DNA of 63,964 bases, from positions 240,227 to 304,190 of the forward strand of contig NZ_JASMRU010000006.1 of the NCBI RefSeq assembly GCF_030462585.1, written 5' to 3'. The notes under the pieces were generated by a model. That model was not told the origin of the DNA. It worked only from the letters and a program-made list of their open reading frames with translations, and did not search any database. A program made the position numbers and the translations under genes. This document shows positions 17,935 to 23,097 of this stretch, piece by piece (positions within the stretch are counted from its first letter, which is position 1; every line of letters begins with the position of its first letter). Origin of the DNA: Pseudomonas sp. CAN1 (GTDB lineage Bacteria; Pseudomonadota; Gammaproteobacteria; Pseudomonadales; Pseudomonadaceae).

Positions 17935-18171
17935 TCAGGCTGCCTGCGTGGACTGGGCGTCGAGGAACTCAGCCAGGTCCTGCAGGTACACCACCGGCTT
18001 TTCCCGGCGGGACGTGGTGAGCGTGCGGGTGGTCAATGCCACCTCGCGGCTCTTGATCAGTGCGCGCAGGCGCTTCTCGGTCTTGATGTGCGGGAAGTAG
18101 GTCGCACGGACCTGCTCCAGCGTCAGCGTGGCGGTGCCCCACTGCTTGAACAGTTGCTCGATGGTGGTCAC
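17935..18171 (-). CDS. PrtN-like pyocin activator family protein
   Basis: The 78-residue product reads VTTIEQLFKQWGTATLTLEQ, then a segment including YFPHIKTEKRLRALI and VYLQDLAEFLD, matching the PyocinActivator (PrtN) family in length and in its LTLEQVR...YFPHIK pattern. PrtN binds P-boxes and activates pyocin genes in P. aeruginosa. In a prophage it may activate phage genes or act on host pyocin clusters. The start is GTG overlapping the upstream stop by GTGA; an in-frame ATG lies far upstream and is not plausible. Confidence 0.85.
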   Translation of the reverse strand: MTTIEQLFKQWGTATLTLEQVRATYFPHIKTEKRLRALIKSREVALTTRTLTTSRREKPVVYLQDLAEFLDAQSTQAA

Positions 18172-18533
18172 GGCGCCTCCCCGCGCCCCGCCGGGAGCCG
18201 TGCCCGGATCAAGGCGACCAGGCCCTCGATGGTCTTCCCGGTGTCGCGGGCGGCTACGTTGCCGGCTTCGTCGGTGACTACGGCACCGTAGGGGCGGGTC
18301 TTGTCCGTGGTGAGCGTGACGTGAGGGAGCCAGCCGCTCGGGGTGATGGCGAACAGCTGGGCGTACAGGGCGCCCAGGTCGATGGAAGCCTGAGGGACAG
18401 CGGTGAGTCGCTCGATGCACTCTGCTGCGGCGTCCTGGAGAGCGTCGGCTGGGTAGGCGGTCGGAGCGGTGAAGTGCATGCCGACCAGCCGGAGCGCGCC
18501 CACTGCGTCGGTGATGGGGTTCGATACGGTCAT
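18168..18533 (-). CDS. Phage hypothetical protein, 121 aa
   Basis: Starts MTVSNPITDAVGALRLVGMH. No known motif is recognised. It overlaps the KilAC-like gene and the PrtN-like gene by four bases each, so it is clearly part of the operon. Confidence 0.65.
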   Translation of the reverse strand: MTVSNPITDAVGALRLVGMHFTAPTAYPADALQDAAAECIERLTAVPQASIDLGALYAQLFAITPSGWLPHVTLTTDKTRPYGAVVTDEAGNVAARDTGKTIEGLVALIRARLPAGRGEAP

Positions 18534-18814
18534 GCCACGTGATCCTTGTGCTGGGTGACGGTGATGGAGATCCCGAGGCGTTTCGCCAGCCAGGCGATGC
18601 CGTCCTCGGTGATCATCACCACGCTGTAGTGGTGGTACCGGCCGTTGGTCTTGTTCCAGGTCGCGCGCAGGTCCATGAACAGATGGCCCTTGCCGATGTG
18701 CTGGGCTGCCACCGTCCCGTCCCTGTTCAGGACCTTGTCGGCCTTCAGGCGGTCGCGCAGTGCGCGCTTACCCTGGCCGAGGACGGCGGCTGCCTCTCGA
18801 ATGGTCCGATTCAT
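18530..18814 (-). CDS. KilAC-domain protein, stand-alone antirepressor C-terminus
   Basis: The 94-residue protein MNRTIREAAAVLGQGKRALR... corresponds to the KilAC DNA-binding domain of phage antirepressors (IREAAxxLgxgxkxLxxxL, then a conserved HxVxxxG-like end VVMITEDGIAWLAKRL). The usual N-terminal Bro or Rha domain is absent, so it is a short form. It may influence repressor function or DNA binding in the lytic cycle. Confidence 0.75.
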   Translation of the reverse strand: MNRTIREAAAVLGQGKRALRDRLKADKVLNRDGTVAAQHIGKGHLFMDLRATWNKTNGRYHHYSVVMITEDGIAWLAKRLGISITVTQHKDHVA

Positions 18815-18824
18815 GGCTCGGCCC

Positions 18825-19394
18825 TCAGGCTGCCTGCAGCGCCCGGAGTTGGACCGTCTGCATCAGCGCGTCGAGCGCTTCGTAGAGGTCCTCCAGCGTG
18901 CCGTCGTTGTGGATCACCAGGTCGTTGTCGAACACTGCGATGCCGGACTCGCTGCTGTGCGCTGCGACTCCAGGCGCATCCGGTCGGTGCAGGTGCACAA
19001 CGATTCCGCCTTTGGCCCGAATCCAGTCCGCCTCGTTCTCGAAGCGGACGTCGCTGATCACGAAGCCTCGGGCGTGTGGACTGGCTTCCAGGTGGTTGGC
19101 GAGGTTCATCTCGGCCAGCAGCAACCACAGCTGCGGGTGGACCTGGTGGCGGCCCCATTCGGTGCCGAGCAGTTGCATCAGCTCGCGCGGGGACTTGCCC
19201 AGCCAAGGGAGGGGCTGCTCCTTGTCGGCGCCGTCGAAGGCGGATGCCGGCAGGTTCAGCATGTCGATCAGGGCGCGCTTCAGCGGCGACGCGAAGGCGT
19301 AGATCAGCAGGCCGAACTGTGCGGCGATGTAGCTGGCGGCGGTGTCTTTGCCCGAGCGGGCGCGGCCGTGGAGGCCGATGAGGAAGGGTTTCAT
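18825..19394 (-). CDS. Deoxynucleoside monophosphate kinase
   Basis: The 189-residue protein starts MKPFLIGLHGRARSGKDTAA, a P-loop (GRARSGKDT) typical of phage dNMP kinases of the T4 gp1 type. FVISDVRFENEADWIRAKGG is the conserved substrate-side motif. It phosphorylates dNMPs to dNDPs. Together with the HD nucleotidase in this operon it suggests control of nucleotide supply. Confidence 0.88.
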   Translation of the reverse strand: MKPFLIGLHGRARSGKDTAASYIAAQFGLLIYAFASPLKRALIDMLNLPASAFDGADKEQPLPWLGKSPRELMQLLGTEWGRHQVHPQLWLLLAEMNLANHLEASPHARGFVISDVRFENEADWIRAKGGIVVHLHRPDAPGVAAHSSESGIAVFDNDLVIHNDGTLEDLYEALDALMQTVQLRALQAA

Positions 19395-19825
19395 GCGGCG
19401 GCTCCAAGGTCAGGCTTCGCGTTGAACAGGTCGCGAATCGACTGCAGGTGCTTCGGCGGGGCGAGCACAACGAATCGCCGCTCGGGGCTCAGGGGCAGCG
19501 CGTCGACGTGTCCTGATGTGAAGAAGTACCGCACAGGCTGGCTGATAGCGCTGTGGGAAAGGAGCCCTTGAACGAAGGCCAGCGTGTCCTCGGCTTCCTG
19601 GTAGATCGATCCCAGGGACCTATAGCGGGTCTCATTCAGGTAGAAGCTCCGCCTTTCCGAGGTGTGCCCGATGACGTCGTAGTCGGTCGAGGCCGGCGAA
19701 ACGCGGATTGAAATCTCTTGAACGTGGCCGTAGTAGTCGAAAAAGACGTGCCACTTGCCCTGGTTGGTAACCAGCAGGCAGGTGGAAAGGATCTGGAACA
19801 GGAGTTCTTCAATGGTGGGCTTCAC
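19391..19825 (-). CDS. Phage hypothetical protein, 144 aa
   Basis: Starts at GTG (KPTIEELLFQILSTC), coupled to the upstream stop by GTGA. It has a beta-rich middle (KWHVFFDYYGHVQEISIRV) and no motif I can name. It overlaps the dNMP kinase start by four bases. Confidence 0.65.
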   Translation of the reverse strand: MKPTIEELLFQILSTCLLVTNQGKWHVFFDYYGHVQEISIRVSPASTDYDVIGHTSERRSFYLNETRYRSLGSIYQEAEDTLAFVQGLLSHSAISQPVRYFFTSGHVDALPLSPERRFVVLAPPKHLQSIRDLFNAKPDLGAAA

Positions 19826-20013
19826 GCGGCACCTCCCCACGGGCCGCTGTCGGCCTCCGTGCTGGGGGCGACAGGGCGCGGCTGGGTCAGGCAGGCGCGC
19901 TGGGAGGTGCCAACGATCACCAGAAGGCCAGTTTGGGCCTGGATGGCCTCAACTGTGGCGCGGCTGGTGGCCGCTGCCGGGTGCAGATACACCGGGCAGC
20001 GGGCTTTGGTCAT
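19822..20013 (-). CDS. First gene of the leftward early operon, 63 aa
   Basis: The product MTKARCPVYLHPAAATSRAT... is of unknown function. The ATG at 20013 is chosen over one six codons earlier because it is preceded by GGCACAGCAC, the initiation context found at three other starts of this operon. It lies 59 bases from the left operator pair, so it is the gene most directly controlled by the repressor. Confidence 0.6.
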   Translation of the reverse strand: MTKARCPVYLHPAAATSRATVEAIQAQTGLLVIVGTSQRACLTQPRPVAPSTEADSGPWGGAA

Positions 20014-20071
20014 GTGCTGTGCCGATTGCATGTCTCGTACTCCAGGGTCAGAGATGGGTACGAGATAGAAA

Positions 20072-20110
20072 TTAGCAACAGCTAAAATTTATAGCAATAG
20101 CAAACGCTAA
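20072..20110 (-). promoter_or_regulatory. Left operators of the CI-type repressor
   Basis: TTAGCAACAGCTAA at 20072-20085 and ATAGCAAACGCTAA at 20097-20110 are dyads of the form TTAGCAnnnGCTAA, 25 bases centre to centre, with a half-site TAGCAA between them. The same dyad lies on the other side of the repressor gene at 21074. The position before the leftward operon makes these the OL sites. Confidence 0.8.
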
Positions 20111-20116
20111 GATTTT

Positions 20117-21013
20117 CTAGAAATCGAGATCGTCGACGAAGCGAGATGACTTGAGAATCCCGCCAACATAATGAATTTTATCGACTTTCTCTTCTTCAAT
20201 GAGTAGAGGAGGGTGGCCGGGGTTCACGCTATCAAAACGGTAGAGGCCGTCGCGGTGATAGATAAATTCCTTAATCATCGCTTGGCCGGACGCAGTCCTA
20301 ACCATCACCTCGTCGCCCGAAACGTATGGGTGGTTAGGCTCGATCAGAACATACTCCCCGTTCTTAATCCGAGGGGTCATGCTGGTCCCGACCACGCGAA
20401 GCCCATAAGCGTTGGGGTCATTGCTGGGGACCATCAGGCGCCCGTCTCCGACTCCGACTGGGAAGTCTATCGCTTCGAAATACCCATCGGTGCCAAGCAT
20501 CGCTTTGCCAATCACGGGGACACTTCCTTGTTTGATGCCAAGCTCCTTGACCTCCGGCACAGCCCTAAATTGATGGTCTAGGGATCCGAGTTCGGAGTGT
20601 CCTGAGTCTCCAGACTCCTGGGCGTCTTCTTCAATCGCCTCAGGAAAGGAGAGTCCTTCCCTACGCTTCCGTTCTGCGAGTTCCTCCTCTGTAAGAAAAT
20701 CCATTGAGTAGGTGATGACGTTCGAATCATCTAGATCAACGATCTTTGGCCCGTGCTTCAGGCCTACCTCGTTGAACCTATGGTGAAGGGTGACGACTAT
20801 CCCAACGTGGAACTTGGGTACGCCCAGTGTGCCTTGCATGAGGCCAAGTTTGCTCTCAATGGCGCCGGCAGCGCGCTCGCCCATCCTCCTGTGACCATTC
20901 AGTAGTTGCGACAGGTAGGAGGCGTCTAGGTCGAATGCCTGCGCGAAATCCTTCAGCTGGTTGTCGCCGATGATCTCTCGTAGGTGTTTGATTCGGGTTT
21001 CGTATATGTCCAT
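20117..21013 (-). CDS. CI-type phage repressor (HTH + S24 peptidase)
   Basis: The 298-residue protein has an N-terminal helix-turn-helix (LKDFAQAFDLDASYLSQLLN) and a C-terminal S24/LexA-like autopeptidase. The catalytic serine is in VVGTSMTPRI and the lysine in SGQAMIKEF. The residue pair before the peptidase domain (KAMLGTDG) is where the Ala-Gly type cleavage site would lie, but a clean AG pair is not seen. It keeps the lytic operons off and is inactivated by RecA in the SOS response. MDIYETRIK at 21013 is a more likely start than the ATG at 21040. Confidence 0.9.
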   Translation of the reverse strand: MDIYETRIKHLREIIGDNQLKDFAQAFDLDASYLSQLLNGHRRMGERAAGAIESKLGLMQGTLGVPKFHVGIVVTLHHRFNEVGLKHGPKIVDLDDSNVITYSMDFLTEEELAERKRREGLSFPEAIEEDAQESGDSGHSELGSLDHQFRAVPEVKELGIKQGSVPVIGKAMLGTDGYFEAIDFPVGVGDGRLMVPSNDPNAYGLRVVGTSMTPRIKNGEYVLIEPNHPYVSGDEVMVRTASGQAMIKEFIYHRDGLYRFDSVNPGHPPLLIEEEKVDKIHYVGGILKSSRFVDDLDF

Positions 21014-21073
21014 CTTTTGATGATTGCCATCCGTTAGCATTTTGTAAATTACGCTTTGCTATTGTCATGCGAA

Positions 21074-21087
21074 TTAGCAAGTGCTAA
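21074..21087 (+). promoter_or_regulatory. Right operator of the CI-type repressor
   Basis: TTAGCAAGTGCTAA is a perfect 14-base dyad between the divergent repressor and Cro-like genes. Degenerate half-sites (TTAGCATTTT near 21034, TTTGCTATTG near 21055) lie closer to the repressor gene. It is the same consensus as at 20072-20110. Confidence 0.8.
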
Positions 21088-21111
21088 TGTCTGCGTGAAA
21101 TGGAGGTGACT

Positions 21112-21342
21112 ATGACGCTTCTCGAATTCCTTAAGGCCCTAGGTGGGGATGAGTTGCAGGCTTTCGCTGAAAGCTGTTCTACATCGGTTGGGCAGCTGAA
21201 GCAGGTCGCCTATGGCCATCGTCGGGCGAATGCCCAGTTGGCTATCGCGATTGATCGTCACACTTCTGGTCAGGTGTCTTGTGAGGCAGTCCGGCCAGAT
21301 ATCGACTGGCAGTACTTGAGGGGAAGCGCGCGCGCCGCATAG
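21112..21342 (+). CDS. Cro/YdaS-like antirepressor
   Basis: The 76-residue protein MTLLEFLKALGGDELQAFAE... is a small HTH protein of the YdaS/Cro kind (FAESCSTSVGQLKQVAYGHR as helix-turn-helix). It is divergent from the repressor and is the first gene to the right of the operator. The ATG at 21112 is preceded by GGAGGTGAC; the ATG at 21100 has no such site. It probably competes with the repressor for the TTAGCA dyads. Confidence 0.85.
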   Translation: MTLLEFLKALGGDELQAFAESCSTSVGQLKQVAYGHRRANAQLAIAIDRHTSGQVSCEAVRPDIDWQYLRGSARAA

Positions 21343-21358
21343 CCAGAACTTGAAGGGT

Positions 21359-21687
21359 GCCGGCGCGGGGCTCTGACCCCCCGCGCCGGCGGGGAGACAC
21401 GGTTTGTACCCAGCACATGAGCGGTACCCACCGTATCACGCTGAATCGGGGCTCTGACCCCCCTTTCCAGCGGCGCCAGTCGAGGCTCTGACCCCTCGGC
21501 TGGCAACGACGCCCGAAGCCCGCACAGCACTTGTGGGGAGGCATCGGGACGCCGTAGCCAGAATAGTAGGGGATAGCCTACCTTCTGGCTATGTCGTTAA
21601 ATGGCGACTTTCGGTACAACCGCATCAGGACTCTGACCCCTGACGCGGTAGGTGCCAGACCCGCAGCCTCTGACTCTGCTGGTCTGG
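21359..21687 (+). repeat. Array of five hairpins with conserved loop CTCTGAC
   Basis: There are five stem-loops. H1 21359-21390 has a perfect 12-bp stem. H2 21439-21472 pairs CGCTG/CAGCG and GGGG/CCCC. H3 21475-21504 has 11 bp with one G-T. H4 21619-21649 has 11 positions with one A-C. H5 21655-21687 has 10 bp with a three-base bulge. Loops are CTCTGACC in H1-H3, ACTCTGACC in H4 and CTCTGACTCT in H5. Stem sequences differ while pairing is kept. The complement GGTCAGAG recalls the GGGGTCAGAG motif I associate with some RAYT/REP elements. The 427-base gap to 21770 holds no convincing gene. Confidence 0.8.
21555..21591 (+). repeat. Additional hairpin inside the array
   Basis: TAGCCAGAA pairs with TTCTGGCTA and GTAGG with CCTAC around loop GGATAG. 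This stem of 14 pairs has a small internal loop and lies between hairpins H3 and H4. Its loop lacks CTCTGAC, so it is a separate element, possibly a terminator without T run. Confidence 0.7.
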
Positions 21688-21769
21688 TGATGGAAGCACA
21701 GCACGCAAGCGGTAGTTGCCATGGATGGGTTCCCCTCCTTGGCGCAGCCGTTGAGGGGTTCCTACAACT

Positions 21770-22273
21770 ATGAGCCGGAAAGACTTGCTGCCGGATGCTG
21801 GTCCGGTCTTCGATCTCCGCCAGGCGCTGTACCGCGCTGGGCGCGACTACAAGGGCGGTCTTACCTCCCTTGCCCACGACATGGTCCTTCCCTATGAGGA
21901 CCTCCAGAAGAAACTAAAGCTCGACGAGGAGCGCCGCTGGCCGACGCCGGACGAGCTCGAAGAGATCATCCGCCTTACCCAGGACTCGCGTCTGCTCGAC
22001 GCGCTGATGCGCCCGGTCGGGGCGGTCTGGTATCGGCCCGAGGCTGTCGAGGCTACGGGCTCAGCGCTCAAGGCTGTCGGTGAGCTGCTGCAGCGTGAAG
22101 GTGAGTTCGTGGCCAGCCTGCAGAAGGGCGCCGACGACAACAAGTGGGAGCCCCATGAGGTAGTTGATCTGGAGTATCACGGTGCCAACGTCATCCGCGC
22201 CGTCCTCGGCATCATGGCGGGCGCCCGGCAGTCGATGGAGCGTCGGCTGGAGGAGGTGAAAGCCAATGGCTGA
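21770..22273 (+). CDS. Phage regulatory CII-like protein (Phage_CP76 type)
   Basis: The 167-residue protein begins MSRKDLLPDAGPVFDLRQAL and has an N-terminal HTH-like region (GGLTSLAHDMVLPYEDLQKKL) as in CII/CP76 regulators. A helical C-terminus follows (LKAVGELLQREGEFVASLQ). Such proteins activate repressor or integrase promoters and influence the lysis-lysogeny choice. A GAGGGG site precedes the start by 11 bases. It overlaps the next gene by eight bases. Confidence 0.75.
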   Translation: MSRKDLLPDAGPVFDLRQALYRAGRDYKGGLTSLAHDMVLPYEDLQKKLKLDEERRWPTPDELEEIIRLTQDSRLLDALMRPVGAVWYRPEAVEATGSALKAVGELLQREGEFVASLQKGADDNKWEPHEVVDLEYHGANVIRAVLGIMAGARQSMERRLEEVKANG

Positions 22274-22475
22274 TCTCCTCGAACTGGCGGCAGAGCGGGA
22301 AGAAAACCACCGGCAGGGGCTGCTGGAAGCGCGAGTGCGGCCGGCACCGGCCCACACCATCAGCAACACCCACTGCGATGACTGCGGAATTGATATCCCT
22401 GAGGCGCGGCGGCGTGCGGTAGCCGGTTGCGAGTGCTGCGTCGATTGCCAGCAACTCAGGGAGGATCGCCGGTGA
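22266..22475 (+). CDS. TraR/DksA family zinc-finger protein
   Basis: The 69-residue protein has CDDCGIDI and CECCVDCQ, the C4 zinc finger of the short TraR/DksA group, after a helical N-terminus. Phage and plasmid TraR proteins bind RNA polymerase in the secondary channel and change promoter use without ppGpp. It starts eight bases inside the CII-like gene. Confidence 0.85.
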   Translation: MADLLELAAEREENHRQGLLEARVRPAPAHTISNTHCDDCGIDIPEARRRAVAGCECCVDCQQLREDRR

Positions 22476-22480
22476 ATCAG

Positions 22481-23029
22481 TCAGCGAACCTGGGCCATGT
22501 ATTCCATGGCTGCCTCAGTAGCAATGTCCAGCTGCGCTCTGGTGTATTGGCAGAGCGAGCCCAGGTCGGACAGCGCCTCATCAAAGGTCGGAGGGTGCTT
22601 TCTGTAACTCTCAACTACCGTGGCAACAAGGGAGTGTCCAATGCGGGCGGAGTCAACTATTCGCATGGCTGCTCCAACAACCCTAGCGTCGGGAAGGTCA
22701 TGAATGGGGAAGGCTTCCAGGCTGGCAACCATCCCGTTGAACGTCGACCTTTCGTAGACTCGTTGAGCGTACCCTTCCTGCGAACCGCGCGTGCCCATCT
22801 GTGTGAAGGCGCGCGACATTTCTTGAATGGCGAACTCTGCGAGGCCAATGAAAGCCTCAATCCGCTGCAAGACGGCTTGTTTGTGTCGTTCCAGTTCAAG
22901 CCTTTGTTGATGCTTGGTCTGCAGGTTGGATATCCAGATTGCGCCTCCCAGCGACACCACCACGCCCACGGCTTGAAGCCAAGAGGCGAGGCCGGGGTGC
23001 TGCTCAAACCACGCGAGAAATTCGGTCAT
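22481..23029 (-). CDS. Membrane-anchored moron on the opposite strand, 182 aa
   Basis: MTEFLAWFEQHPGLASWLQAV is followed by one transmembrane helix (GVVVSLGGAIWISNL), then a basic coiled-coil segment (KHQQRLELERHKQAV) and a helical cytosolic domain. It is the only minus-strand gene between the Cro-like gene and the HNH gene region. It ends six bases from the convergent TraR gene and sits 68 bases from the divergent primase start. The function is unknown; placement suggests a lysogeny-expressed moron such as an exclusion protein. The frame extends to 23347, but 23029 gives the clean N-terminus. Confidence 0.75.
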   Translation of the reverse strand: MTEFLAWFEQHPGLASWLQAVGVVVSLGGAIWISNLQTKHQQRLELERHKQAVLQRIEAFIGLAEFAIQEMSRAFTQMGTRGSQEGYAQRVYERSTFNGMVASLEAFPIHDLPDARVVGAAMRIVDSARIGHSLVATVVESYRKHPPTFDEALSDLGSLCQYTRAQLDIATEAAMEYMAQVR

Positions 23030-23097
23030 AACGTCCGTTGTTCCGATGTTGGTCGTACCGATTGTGCCTTGGCTGCTTTCAAGATGGGAGGCAGCGC

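Noticed and set aside
21591..21773. 60-codon open frame before the CII-like gene with an ATGA overlap
   Set aside because: It runs through hairpins H4 and H5, has no ribosome binding site and no protein-like pattern; the hairpins explain the sequence better. The overlap leaves a small doubt.
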